From Nephromyces sp. MM_2019 (lineage: Eukaryota; Apicomplexa; Aconoidasida; Nephromycida), in the NCBI GenBank assembly GCA_015657535.1, contig JADHZB010001724.1, forward strand, positions 30,357 through 94,356: a DNA stretch of 64,000 nt, written 5' to 3'. Positions 49,001-62,500 of this stretch are shown one piece after another. Position numbers and translations under genes: made by a program. Each line of letters opens with the position of its first letter. Positions within the stretch are counted from its first letter, which is position 1. The notes beneath the pieces were generated by a model, which searched no databases, was not told where the DNA came from, and saw only the letters and a program-made list of their open reading frames with translations.

Positions 49001-51475
49001 TGCGCAGAAGTGTAGCGTACGTTTGGCGGAATTTTTCTGGCATAATTGTCTGTGCTACCCCATCATGCATTGAGCTGCTCTAGCCTCATGTAGTAGTCCG
49101 GATGACTCTCTAATGACACTGCGGCTAGTAAAAGCACGCATTGCACTGAATAAAACTGATCTACTTATTCGCAACTTTATGTACTGATTTGCAAATTTAT
49201 GTACTTACGAGAAGCACACTAAATTAGGTGAGGTTATTGAGCGTTTGACGCAAGCGTCGTGTGAACTCGTAAAGCCTTCGGGGCACACTCGTTCTGTGGG
49301 AACTTGGTGATTGCTGTAGCACATATCTCCAATTAATTGAAAGCCAGGCGACTTGCAGGAATACTGAGATTCCTCAAATGCTTCCTCGACGCAGTAATTC
49401 CCTTTCAGAATAAAATCTCCTGAACAGGACAGCACTGCTTCCACTTCCTCCTCCCTAGTACATACGTTGTGCTCCATATTATAACCTGTTTAAATATGTG
49501 TTAAAGCGATATATGCAGCCAATATTTGCATGTATCATAGAGGCAAACCCCTTAATATTGGTGACTCAATACTGCAGTGATAGCTATATACGAAGATACT
49601 TATTATTGAAGGCGATATTTAAAGTCATCTAGCAGATTAAAGCTTGATTCACAGCACATTTTCCTGGGTAGAATCATATCATTACACCGTAAGATCCCCA
49701 GTTGATCGTGGGTACCCACCAAAAAGTTACATACGACGTGACATAAGTGAAAACTATGATTCAACTAAACTAACAGCCTTAAGGCTATTTGTCTTAGGGG
49801 GTTTGTAGATGCCGATATAAGTTTAGTGTTGCTCCACACGTAGGCAATGCAAAACTTCAGGTTTGGCTAATAAGCACTTAAAAGCTTATCTCTATGCTTC
49901 TTTAAGTGTTTCCACATGCTGGTATTCTTGAGCAGCCATATGAGTAAATTCATTCCCCCAGGAAGTGATAATACTTTGTAATGACGGAACTGCGGCATGT
50001 CATAATTTGGGCAAGTATACGTATAATTTTCTCTAGGGAATGTTCCGTCGCAGCAGATAGGTAAACGCTGCTCTTCGGAACGTGTTCTATGGGCCCTCAC
50101 ATCTATCAATACCTAGCGCCTGATGAGTTCGCGAACTACCCAGGAAAATTACGCGACGACATAGCAGTGGCTAAAAAAATTTCAAGGTGTGCACAATGCC
50201 TATAAAGGTGCTCAGGGTGTTCAAAGTAGCTTATGGGGAAGATTAGAAGCATAGCCCGGTAGAGAAGAATATAATGCATACTTTTTTGGTCAGCTTAGTA
50301 GCAGAAAGCAGCTCCATACACAATGTGACTAACCTCTATCTTGAAATACGCACTTAGCCTAACCTTATTTGGAGCCCACGTTAATTCAAACTACCTAAGA
50401 AATGCTCATGGATAGCAACTAGCATGTTAAAAGCAAGAAAGCTCCTTATTTATGCATTGAAAACCAACCAATAGGGCAGGATGCCTCAGGATTAGTATAT
50501 ATTTTCTTCTCGCAGGCTGTATCTGTCAGCTCAAAGCCATCTGGACAGGAGATTTGATGCGGAGCGTGCTTCGTCTTCACACACTCATCTCCGGCTAGTT
50601 CGAAACTATCATCGCATACCCTTTCGGCCGCTTTCACTTCAGCCCCAATACATTTTCCCTGTTCATATTTCCAGCCATCCAAGCATCCTCTCTTAACAGG
50701 CAGCCTGTCTATACGAGTGCACTTGTCTTCACCGATCAATAGAAAGCCGGTGGGGCAGGTGGGACTGGCCCTAGCAGTTACTACAACTTGCTTTCTAGAA
50801 TACTCAGGAATAGCAAGCTCGCCTACTTCATCTTGAAACTCTGCATCCTTCTCAGGATACGGTGGCAAGAAAGGTGGAGGAGGAGGGGGAGGTGGAGGGA
50901 ATAAGTTGTACGGCGCAGGGGGAAAGTCCCCATATCCAAGGGAAGCGGGATAATCTTGAAGGTCACTTAGTGAGTACTTTTTTCCTAACTGGCGCTCTTC
51001 ATTAGCTGCGGAGAGGTTCGAAATGTTTATATAATTTTAAGCGACTCAGCGCAAAGCTGTAGGGGAATAAGGTTTTATGTTTTGTTTGATTTTAAGTCGA
51101 CTGAGTAAAGCTATGTACATATAGTTTTATCCTGCTGTTGACCATACTATTTGAATCTAGTGTCGTATGTATCCTAGAGGGGTATATTGTTACCCTTCAG
51201 AGACATGGCACGACGTATCACCGGAAAAGTTATAGACATCTTGGCATGTGCGAATCGACTGAGCATCACCTCGAGAGTTGCACACATTCAACTTAGGTTT
51301 AAAAACTAATATTCCATCTTTGCTTCGCTACGACCACTTGGGTATTTGAGTGTTAGTTACGAACGTATGGATGACGTGCAGTGGGTACCAGGGAATTACA
51401 AGGGGTTTGCCTACCTTGCACTAGATACTTCGTTAAGCAGGTGCACAGCAGAAGAAAAATTAGCTCTATTTTCAT
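46011..51475 (-). CDS. Oocyst-wall-protein-like cysteine-repeat protein (OWP/COWP type)
   Basis: Exon 1 (51415..51475) encodes a signal peptide (M-K-I-E-L-I-F-L-L-L-C-T-C-L). It joins in phase to 50469..51005, with a proline run (eight P in F-P-P-P-P-P-P-P-P-F) followed by repeats. Later exons: 49975..50102, 49209..49485, 48605..48788, 47614..47886, about 46594..47154 and 46059..46300; if the last donor is not used the frame ends at TAG 46011. Joins 49209/48605/47614/47154 match; 49975/49485 and 47154/46300 are not closed. Repeats have the form C-P-x-G-[YF]-x7-10-C-[VE]-x10-C, for example C-P-D-G-F-E-L-T-D-T-A-C, with 11 residues regularly between the second cysteine and the next repeat, even across exon joins. 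This is the type I OWP pattern of Cryptosporidium and coccidia, whose members are disulfide-linked into the oocyst wall. An N-glycosylation-like N-Y-T occurs near 50020. Confidence 0.85.
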
Positions 51476-54400
51476 GCTGGCAACTGGCGAGACAGTGAAC
51501 CTAGCTTACAGGCCCCCAGAAGTTGTGGATTTCGCTCAGATCTTGGCCTGCTGAAACAATCGGCATGCGTGAAATTGTGCTGCTGGCAGATTGGTTTTCC
51601 CTATTAGCAATGTCTGCGGGCTGAGGGGAAAACTTTCGTAGCACGAAAACTGAAACTGCTTCAGAAAAGCGATTAGTGGTGAGCTCGAAGCTGTAATTGC
51701 TTCATAAACGAAGACAAAATAATGGGGATCCTCAGCAATCCAATGAAGAAAAGCTGTTCCACATATGTTACCCTGAAATCAGGAGCCAAAATATATCACT
51801 GCGTGTAGTCTCTTTGAAATAAGGGAGGGAGGTAGAGAAGTGAAGAATATGAAAAATTGCCTGATAAATGGCGCGTAGCTTATGATTTGAGCCATTTTTT
51901 CTGCAGTGCTATATGCAGAAAACATGACCCTGGGTCTTTTGTGTTCAAGGAATCCAGTTAGAGTGGATGTTACCAAAGGGTTTGCGATGCAGCTAAAGCG
52001 AAAGGCTGCCCGGTGGTGCCATTGATGATTATGTGCTCAATGCAGGATGTATCGTCATTATTTTTTTCAAGCACGAGTTGTGAGGTAGGTACCTACATGT
52101 ATTTTTAGAAGAAAAACTTATTTTCGTGTTAAGTGCACTTTATTCTTTGCTGGAGTAATCGATATTCCAGCGGCTACTCTAATGATATCTGTTGCAATGT
52201 GTGTGCCATCTTTTGAGCAGTGTGAACACTATTTCTTGATTCAGAACCGGTGGAGCACTCCTAGAATTTTCCATTAGAATTAAGTTTTAATGAAGCTTTT
52301 ACATCTGGCATATTCTCCTTGACTTTATGCGACGGTACCTTAGTTTCATTGATAGAAGCTAGACTTAGCTTTCTCTATCTTTCATCCAAACTGGCTTGCG
52401 CAAAATTAAAGTTGCTCGTAATTTAAAAAACTAGCTGTATATGCGGACAAGAGGGATTGCCCAGACGGAGCGTATAATATAGTGAATAGCTGCCTTAATT
52501 TGAAAAAACCACTCCATTTGTTCTAAAAGCTCTTGATTTCGTTATAGCTGCTTTAATCCTAAATATCCTTAGTTTTCAATATGAAGTAAGCATCTTTCAC
52601 TTAAGAAATCAACATATATACTTTGTTCGCGTCAATTTGAGTGCTAATGTTAGTTCCTCATTAAGGCGTAAAAAATGTAATGTATGTCTTAGACCAGGCG
52701 TTAAAGAAGGGGAGCTGACGTGCACAAACATGGCGTTCATTTCACGGTGCATGGAATTTGAGTAGCTTAATGGCAGTTTAGATAGCATGAGCTATGGCTA
52801 AGAACTACATCTGTTTTGTTCCACCACGTTAGTTAATGTGTTTCGGGGCAGCAAGATAGAGAATTCGAACTTTAGGCAACAATTGAATTAGGAAATGGAA
52901 TAAATATTTAAAGCCTATCCTCGTGGTATTGTATTTGGCAATAATACTTGCTATTTATAACATAGTTATACCTATTTTAAAATGATAATTTCATCAGCCA
53001 GTAGGCAGAATATTATACAGCTGGAAACAATGGGGAATAAAGGCTATTGGAAAAGCCGAAAATTTTTCAGCTTTTAGAAGTGGCTTTCAATGACCAAGTC
53101 ATTTATATGTTCAATTTTTTGATTCAAATTCACTAGAACACAGCAAATGCGCTAATTCAATGATGCGTATAAAATTCCTGATAAATGAGCTCCTCTAGAA
53201 ATTAGTCAGACACCAGCGTATCAGCATTCCCGTGTGTGTATTTTCTGTCGTCTGGATGCAACAGGCAAGCTAGGCGAAAATCTATGCCATATTCTATGCC
53301 TTTCACCATGAAATTCAATTAAAAGTCGCATATTGGAATTATCCCCAACTTACTCAATAAATTCTCTCTTCTCGTCGGGGAAATCAGCTATAGAAAGCTA
53401 GAACAGCGTTCCTGCGTATTTCTAAATCTGTCTTTAACAGTTAATATGCCTAATCAACAGACAAATATTCGCGGTTCACAATCCAGGTATTACATACCCT
53501 GTAACAAGTAATTATACTATAAAAAAGCTCACTGAATAGATGAATAAAGGTCAGAGAGAGGGCACGCGGTTTTTCCTTCACACCGATATCTATATGGTTT
53601 AGCAGTGTCTGAAAATATCAAGACCGGAGACAGAGTCTGGCGCTATAACTGACGTAGCTGAGCTTTAAAGTATTCGGCAGTGCAGTACTGCCATGGACGT
53701 ACCAGGCACGACTAGCCCCCGTGGGCTGGATGAAATAAGGCTTTCGTGGCTAGCAGTAGCGAATACTCGCCTCGTGACGGCTGTTGTCCCGTCTGCTGAT
53801 AAGTATCCGGATAGCCCATAGGAAGCGTACTGAAATAAAAGTGCGGTAAGCGCAAGAGACTGCGCACGAATTAGCCACAAGGTTCCTAACTTTTAGTAGT
53901 AGCTTGAAGTGAGTGGCATCTTCATGGTGCGTGCCATCCTTAGTTCCATATGCCATACGGTACAAAGCAAGAGGACATGGCTATAAGCTCACAGCAAAAA
54001 AGTTCATGCTTCAATCAAACGTTAGTGGATAACTTGGCATAAAGATGCGCTATTACTCAAATTGCACTTAAGATAAGTTACCGTGGTACAATATATTGAT
54101 TTAGCAGGTTTAGCTCTTAGCAATAATTACATTATTTACTTGTTGCGTCCAAAGTCAGGCTGTAATGCAGCATGATTGACCTCGCAGCAAATGCCTAAGC
54201 TTTTCAGAGCAAATAAGTTCGCAAAAGAAATTATATTTTTGCTGGCTTAATTTTCGAAAAAGCGTGTCATTTCTTTCTCTACATTGTCATGAGCAGTTAG
54301 GATTATAATAATGTACAAGGTCTACGTACATAAAGCAGCGGCTAACACTCCCTTGAACATAAATTTCTATGTACTAGAAACTCTTGTTTATTTATAAGGC

Positions 54401-57400
54401 TAAGTTATAATTGTCGTTTTTAAAACAAAAATTGAATAATTATGTTTCCCACTGATAATATAGGGGGGGTTGAAGGGAGCCATTCTATATTCATATGAAA
54501 ATGGCAGCACACGGAAGTGATGGGAGACAGGTTCCTAATAATAAAGTTTGAATTCTCTATTTCTTATCGGTAATTTATTATCGACACTATCAATGAAATA
54601 GGTATGCAAGTAACAGGAAGCTTCATATCTCCACCGGCAGGGGGAGTTCTAGTCATGGGAAATAAAGTTGCTAATATTATCAGTGATGCCCTATATCACC
54701 CTTCCATTAGCATCTTGCTTGTCATAGCCTTCAATTATTTAGCGATTGCCTGTATTTTTTTGAGGTTGCTGCATATCTATCGATAATTACGAATAAAATG
54801 CCCACGGATTTTTGTAAATCCCCACGTCAAGATGAACACAAAATTTGAGTAAATCTATGTATGCAAGCATTAACAATGATACACGCTACATGCTCCCTCG
54901 TTGAAAAACTACTAATTAAGTGAGTTTACACATGCGCTTTCTTCATAGATATGGTCTCTGACGTGCAGCACGCACGAGCGCGTGCAAAAAATAATCTAAA
55001 TTATTTTCCAAGGTCGGAGAGCTACATTAATATATTCCTGTATGATATCTAAGATATAACTTCCGTCATAATGCAGTAATTCTATTTCATTAAAAATTCT
55101 TATCAAGTATGATTGACTCTTTTTGCATAGTGCTTTTGCACATTATATATACCTATTATGAGTTCTACTTAATTCACTAGCTTCAGCTGGAAACTGCACG
55201 TTACATATAAGCTTACATATGATGAAACGCTTACTTGCCTACGGAATCTATCCCATTTTTCACGCACAATATTCAAAGGCTGAAGCTGAAAAAGCACCAC
55301 AAGATAGGCAAACTAGCTGCAAAGGCAGTCTGGCGGAAAAATTATCATAAAGGGAGGAATACAGCAAAAAGCCTTTCAGTTGAATTGAAATAATTCAAAA
55401 AGCTTATGAAACATGACTATAGAATAGAAAAAGTAAAAAGCTGCAGCGGTCAGCCGATTGCAAAACGATGAACCTTAATCGACAAATTAGTATCGTTTAC
55501 GTTTAAAAATATCATTAGCTGCTTGTAACTATGAAGCAGCGGTTCTTTAAATTTTTCGTGAGTGATACGCTTATGCGAATTAGGGTAGTTTCTCTGTTAG
55601 GGCCTCCTTTCTAAGATATGAATGAACAAGAAGCTTGCAACAGCACTGTAAAGACATGTACCACCTGTGATTTCCTAGTCGTGCTAATATTCAGATAGAA
55701 AACCGAGCAAATTTTGGTAGGATTATTCTTGGGGCTAGAAAAAATCCTACTTGATAAAGCTTTTGTAATGTCGCAGCTTCTCCGTGGATAGAGTGCGTAT
55801 ATCTTTCGCTTTTTATTTATTATTCTGTTCCGTAGGTGTCAAACTAGAGCTAAATTGCTTCAGTGTAGCAAACCACTATTTTATTATAGGTAAAATATAT
55901 GGGAACACCCTCGCTTAGAGAATGATATCATGGAGCCTCGATGAGATACAGGGATTTAATAAGACATCCCAATTTGTTGGGCCTTCATCCAACTATGGAA
56001 GTAGACGATATCGGTGGCCATTTGGTGCTGCCAAAAGGGAGAAGAGACAACTCGATACAGTATCTGATTAACTTTGAAAGTTTTAGTTTTCAAAAAAAAT
56101 ATAAGAACTTGGATATTTTGATATCAAGAATTTTCTGTTGAGAAGATAAAAAAGATATACACTTGGTTCATTGATGAGCTAAAAAAAATTCAACATGAAG
56201 GCTTCACTTGCGGAGAGATATATCAAGCTATGTATGTGAACTTGCTTCAACCAGGTTTAACTCTGTATATAAATACTAGCGAAAGTCGCTACAACTTATT
56301 AGGAATAGTTGGGGGTCAGGATTCCGCGTACTAATTCGGACCTGAATTGCATTGTGCATCCAGATAATTTTGAATAGCTTTAAAGGAACTCTTTTTTTCT
56401 ATGACCAAATTGGAACCTAAATATCTTAGCATTTTCAGGTTGAAAATTGAATTAGATAATAACAAAAAAAAAGATTAATATACGTATCTCTTATCTATAC
56501 GGATTAGCTTTGACTATAGAAAAATCCCCCATAAAGGAGGGGCTGAGTGTGCAGCCTTAGAAGCAGTCTGGATTACATAGAATTGTATTAGTAAAAAAAG
56601 TGCAGAGCTCAGTTCTTTTCTTTACAAAAAATCGAAACCGTGTTTAAATTATTCTGTATTATCGTGTGCGGAACTAAATGCACAAAAACAGGATAAGTTT
56701 CGTTCGTAGAAGAGAGTCAGCGGCACGATTCCACTTATCGCTTCATTAAAGGCAAAAGCTGCGAATTGAATTTGCTCTTCTGATATAATGAGTACTGATA
56801 GGGTCATCAATCTTTTTCTCTTGACTCAGGCAACATTGCGCACACTATTTTTTTGGACTTGTATGACGGGTGCCAATCCTGAAAGTACTTACAACTCCGG
56901 TTGTGTTAGTGTCAGAAATGCAGCACAGATTCAGTTTGTGTAAAGTTTAGGCGTTCCTCTAGCGTTTTTGCTGCTGCTATTCAAGCACGCTGCAACGCAA
57001 GATATATTTTCTGCAATGAATGACGCTAGCGGTTTATGCCAGATGCCCTGTAAAATTACTTATGCTGTTTGAATTCGCGGGGTCCTTTATCATAAGCACG
57101 GCAAAAGGTCGTTGGAGTATGCCCAGTTTGAGCATGGGAAGGCAAGAGAAAAGGTAATCACAATCCATTAATACTTCAAGTTTCCTGATGAAGTGACCAA
57201 GCAATGACATTACAGCAGTGAAGGCTCCAAGGATACGACGTCGTGGTAAAAAGAATCAACGAAATTGGAAATTTTATTTAATGTGCACTATGTAGTATTG
57301 TTTGATGGTAATCCAAAACTTTTGAACGTTAGGGATGTGATATAGTTTGGCTGTGATTATAACTGTAAGTATCAAGCCTGTAACGAAAGTAGCACTGAAA

Positions 57401-58049
57401 TTTCACCTTGGCATCGGTGTAATGTCGCGTATTGCAAGCTGAAATAATTGGAATACCTCATAGTCACAATACGCAGGAAAAGCGAATATTACTGTAATAT
57501 CTTGGTTCATCAAGTCGAGATTCTGCTACATGAAAACGAGAATTCGGTAGTAACCCTTTTCTTCAGATTCCTAGGAATGCACACAGAGGGCAGCGGCTGT
57601 GCTGTTACCCTTCATTCACTTCCAAAGCTGCCTGGCATGACGTCTTCATTGTCGTATGCAAGAGAAATATATATTTAGTCTTACATAGGTTGATATTGTC
57701 AGGCTCTGTTTGTGTATGAAGTTATTTGGTGCTGCGAACGAGTGTCTCTCTCCGGTTGAGCTCTTTCAATTTAATGAATCAAGCTCTGTATTTAGAAAGT
57801 CTAGGTTGCAACTTTAGGGAGTTATTCTTTTTTCCAGCCCCAGAGAGTGGTAGAATACAACCTTGAAAAACTGGAGTACTCTTCTGAAAAATATGAACCG
57901 GTAGTAACCGCTTAGAGCCTTCATGAGCTATTCATTATTGAATGAATAGAAGCCTTCCACTATTTTAAATTAATCATCGTTGAACCAGCATTCAGAAAGG
58001 AACTCGGTTTGCTTTTCTCTCTGTGCTATCTGAATTTTAGTTCATTCAG
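51476..58049. other. Largely unassigned region upstream of the OWP gene
   Basis: No convincing gene. Candidate frames: 55941..56141 on + (M-R-Y-R-D-L-I-R-H-P-N-L-L-G, coding-like, but the opposite strand is also open there as H-Q-M-A-T-D-I-V-Y-F), 54604..54786 on +, and 57540..57678 on + (H-T-E-G-S-G-C-A-V-T-L). None could be joined to neighbours. The segment just right of 51475 should hold the OWP promoter, but no motif was recognised. Confidence 0.4.
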
Positions 58050-58730
58050 AAAAAAAGATGTAGCGCATCACCAGGTACAACGAAATAATTCTGTGAGATA
58101 CTCGTCTCCGGTGGCAAGTCATATGCCTAAGGCTGCTATAGGATTGAATGAATGGAGAGTTCACTTAATATTACTATGCAGTTTGATTTGCATGCTGCTT
58201 AAGGTTCTAGTCTTTTTTTCGACTCTTATCCAAAAGATATCGCCAGGTGTAGACTCCTGCTATTCTGAAATTTGGGGGGAAGGCGCCTTTTAAAAGCTTT
58301 CAACTAGCAGTTTTTGATAAAATCACCAGAATAACTACAATAGTGTTTTCGTATGCATTACAAAACGTTTAAATATATCTTTCCTACAGCATCTTATGAC
58401 CATGGCAGCCAGTAGGCGAGCATTCTAATAAGCTCTTGGTTTTACAAAAAAAGCTCTTCTTGCTAACATTGCCAGACGGTCGGAAACGGTCAGCGTTCAC
58501 CAAGCATGCATTTACTGTATGAGGAGAGGCTACTACTTCAGCCAGACTGCTTGGCTGTCACCAAAGTAAAAGACAGCTACTCATGCCCTGTAGTTGCAGT
58601 CGGATTTTATAATCACTGTGCGTCTTGGAATCAAAATAGCAGTTCTGTCCAGTCTACAAGATGTGGAGGGATAGCTTTGTTTACTCCATCATCAGATGGT
58701 TCGCCGGTGGAATCTTCTTCAAATATATAT
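58050..58730 (+). CDS. Probable exons of an unidentified membrane or secreted protein
   Basis: Exon 58050..58203 follows TTCATTCAG and ends at AAG|GTTCTA; it encodes a polar stretch (V-R-Y-S-S-P-V-A-S-H-M-P-K) followed by a hydrophobic segment (L-I-L-L-C-S-L-I-C-M-L-L). A second exon of about 58506..58730 ends at a strong GTGAGA donor and has spaced cysteines (D-S-Y-S-C-P-V, N-H-C-A-S-W, S-T-R-C-G-G) and a Ser-rich tail. After it, an open frame to 58933 contains a second hydrophobic stretch (A-L-I-V-I-L-S-L-V-V-F-W). Start, linkage and stop are unresolved; no family recognised. Confidence 0.4.
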
Positions 58731-59579
58731 GTGAGAGAGGGGATACACGAAGGCCTCCCGATGAAATGCCAGCAGTTAGCGTAAAGTCGAGGGGGGTGAC
58801 ACGGGTTTTTTTTGCTTGCTGTCTCATCTCGTGTTGGTCCTCGGAGACTGACATCTGCGCTCTTATTGTAATATTATCGCTAGTAGTTTTCTGGCTTTCT
58901 ACTAATACATGGCTAAATTTAGTATTTCATTAGATGTTTCGCCGTTTTTTTTTGTTTTGCTTGCTTAATTATTATGATGATTATGGCTTTATTTGTTGGC
59001 TGCTTTTATTTTTTGTGGTAAACTTATATGCCCTGCAGCGGTTTTTTAAACTATTTTGTTTTCTATTTTAAGATGGTAATATGTGCTAGCCATCTCATTA
59101 CTCATTCATATCTGTTACATGCCATTCTTTTCCTGCTTCATAAGTTTTCCTCTGTTTTAATGCCCCTAGCACACAGCTCAATAGGCTTCGCTCAGCATCT
59201 TATTTACCACTCAATTCTGGAATCTTGGATTTATGTTGGATACCGGATTCTGTAGATTCTGCAGAAAGGGTAAGTTTGTCATCTGGAATTCCACTGTTTC
59301 GGGCAAGGAAAGGAATTACTCTAGGTTTATCATTTTTGTGAAGGATATTTGCAAAAGTAGTGCACTTATTTGCACTGAAAATGAAATAAAAAAAATCAAC
59401 CTTTTAGCTTTATTTGCCTATAATCAGGAGATGCACCTCCACAGACATAATTTTCTTGTTATGATACGCACAAACAGTAGCGCGGCTGCTTATTTTTGTT
59501 TTCAAAGAGGCATATCTATTTCTATCTCATTTTTTTACCACGTCTTGATGGCTTCCAGGTAGTTGGAAAGATAGCAGCC

Positions 59580-62500
59580 ATGGGGTCAGACTGCGCTATG
59601 CACTTCTTTTCAGTCCAGAAAGATGATGAGGCTAATCAGAAAACAGCTGCTGGTTCAGTGAGTAAGGGGGCAGCAAGCACTGAAAGTCTAACAGAGATGG
59701 GGGAGAGTGAAGCTGCTTCGGAAGTGTGTGAACAGGATTACTCGATAGTATTTTCAAGCAAAAAATCTCGGTTGAATCAGGATTTTTCGGTGAACTCAAC
59801 TATTGGTGTATCCATGGATTGTCTTGATAGATCGGGAAGGTAATTAATGTTTCTCTTATAGCTTTTGGAAGGTGTGCTTGCTACTAATTTCTTAGCGTCT
59901 GCTTGTTAACACTTTTTGATCAATTTTTAATCACGAATATCTTGATCTAAAGGGTGGAAAAAACATATCATAGGCTTACCTTGAGCGCTAATGGAGGGTT
60001 CAAGAGCTATTTCTTGCGGAAAATTTAGCCATTAATATATGGAAAGTCATAAATATGAATTTCTGTGTGTGCCTTCCTGTGTGTGCATCCCGGTGTTTAA
60101 TTATATGTATGTCTTCATTGTGTATTGTGCCATAGCTGAAGCCGAAGAGAAGATTTTTTTCCTACTTTTTGATAAAAATTCTTAAAATTCATCAACCTCT
60201 AATTTATTGTGCAATACTTTAATTTATATAGCTTAACAGGTGTATGGGCTTGCTAGAAACCTACTCTCAAAGGGTTTTTGTGAGATTCATAGTTTATTTT
60301 CGACAACATCCGCTTTGTGGAAATATGATGAATACAGTGAATATTTTGGGGTCTATAAAAGGGTTTTTTTTCGAGAGGAGGATAGATTGAATTTTTGTTA
60401 TTACTATCATATTTTAGTAGGAAAAAATAAAGGATTTTGAGTTATTTTTTCGCTTAAAGTTACAAGCTTATTGGGGTGACTCACTAAGCTTAAAAAGGGA
60501 AGGCTAATATAATCAATTACTGAGCTGAACCCTCCTGGATTCATCCTTGTCAAATTCTTTCTAACTTTGAAGAAAAAAAAAATTCTCTAATGCTCGTTGG
60601 AAAAGTAAGTTGAATTGAGTAGTGTTCACCAAATTCTCAGAATTGTTCTGTTGGTCCTTTTTTTCAGAACCCTGGCCTTTTGCTGTTCTGATGGACAAAT
60701 ATCCATCGTCAAAGACTTTGAAGAGATTTCTAATGAATGGTAGCTTTTAGCGGCTATATGGCTAAATCCTTTTACTAGTTCTTGAGATCATGAAATTGGC
60801 ACCAGTTGTGCAATTTCCGCATAGTGTGTGTATCCATTCAAGAGTACATGATTCTCTGAAGAATTCAATTTTTTTCAGATAAAGTGTAAAATTATGCTCG
60901 AAAGTTGCGATTTGATCTTTTTTGGGACATTATGCTTTTGCTATCAAGTCTTGAGTGGCTGTACCCTTTTTATTTTGACTAGTTTTTACAAAAAAAATAC
61001 AAGATTCAAAGCTTTGAGAAGAAAATTGCAATAAAAATAAAGGCAAGCATACTCGAAAATTTCACCTTTTTCACGTGAAAATTGTAGTTTCAGAATGCCT
61101 CGTGGCTGTTTTCAGGAAGGCTCATGATTTTGAAACTTGGACTATTGCCTTTGATCCAAAAATGGAAGGCTCAGTGTTGGCTTCAGGTGGGAAAATTGCA
61201 CTATTCTTAAGCTTATAGGCTAAAATTTAAAAGAGGGTACACACGCGTATTGTATTTCTGTTTTTACTGTGAATTGAAGCCATAATAAAAGCATTGGTAC
61301 AGCAACCACGTGAAGGCTGCATCAATTTTTTCGCAATGATGCTATTTTTATACCTATGAGTAGCTTTGCTCTCCAATAATTGTTGTGGCAATCATAAATT
61401 TTTTTTTGAAATTTTAAAAGAACTTTGTAAGGAATTGGGAGCATGCCAATTCAAGAAAAAATAAGTGTACATACACGCAATTACAGTGCACTCACATGCA
61501 CCCCTTCGCTGAGAATTTGATTGGTAGGAATCATACTTTTATCAAGTCCTTCGAATTTCACTTTTGTTAATGAGGACGAGATTTGTGCGTGAAATGGGCA
61601 GCTTTGCACTGATTTTACTGTAAATATTCAGGGCTTCAATACTTTTGCTATTATGCAAGCTATTACCATTTGCTGTAGCAACTTTCTCATACCTTTTTCA
61701 ACATTCTGTGATTAGGGGCAGACGATTGCTGCCTAAGAATTTGGGATATTCGCGCTGGCTTGAAGCGACCAATTTTAGAGAATCGCAGGTTTTTTGCTTG
61801 CTGTGTGTGCGTTGCGAGATATTGTGTATATGCTGTGAGGTATCTCCCTTTATCACGCGTCCTTTCTGTTGATCATTGCCACCAATTTTAGCAGATTCGC
61901 TAATTTGCTAGCTTTTGTCCTATTTGGAGCTTTTAACTAGCTGAGATTTTGCTGTTTTCCTCTTATATATGTGATTCGCTAAAATCGCTAAGGAGCATGA
62001 ACCTTTGATTGTAAGATTCAGTATCATAGATTTTGTTGAAGAAAGAATTGTTGCATGAGGCTTACTCTATCTAGCACTCTATCTTTAGTGCAACTAGCCT
62101 ACTCTATCTTGTCTTTTTTATTTGAAAGTTTTGGGTGTATATACACTTGCTGTTTCTTCTCTTTCTCGTTCTCTTTAGTTAAAGGTTTGGGGTCCTGTGC
62201 GGAGAGAATTACCTAGAGTGTTAATATATATTAAGTTAAAAGAGCTTTATTCACTTGAAGCTATTTTTTTAAACTTGAAATTAAAGCTGATTGCATGGCT
62301 TATAGAAAAAGCTAGTCACTGCTCATACCAATTAGGAAAAAGCGATATGAATTTGCCAAAAAGCGAGGTCGAGCTCCTTGAATGCCACCACAAAAGCCCT
62401 AAGATTTAACCTTAAAACGCTTCATAGTAGTATCTAAGGACATTATATATACCGGTTATTCATCTAAAATGGGGAGTTTACTCATTTAAAATACGATAAA

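Noticed and set aside
55941..56141. 66-codon + strand gene
   Set aside because: Coding-like, but the opposite strand is equally open and neither could be joined to flanking exons; left as unassigned.
62179..62217. WD40-like exon L-K-V-W-G-P-V-R-R of DPH7
   Set aside because: It is open and flanked by AG/GT, but the neighbouring DPH7 exons 61716..61788 and 63013..63081 join in perfect phase and in homology order without it.
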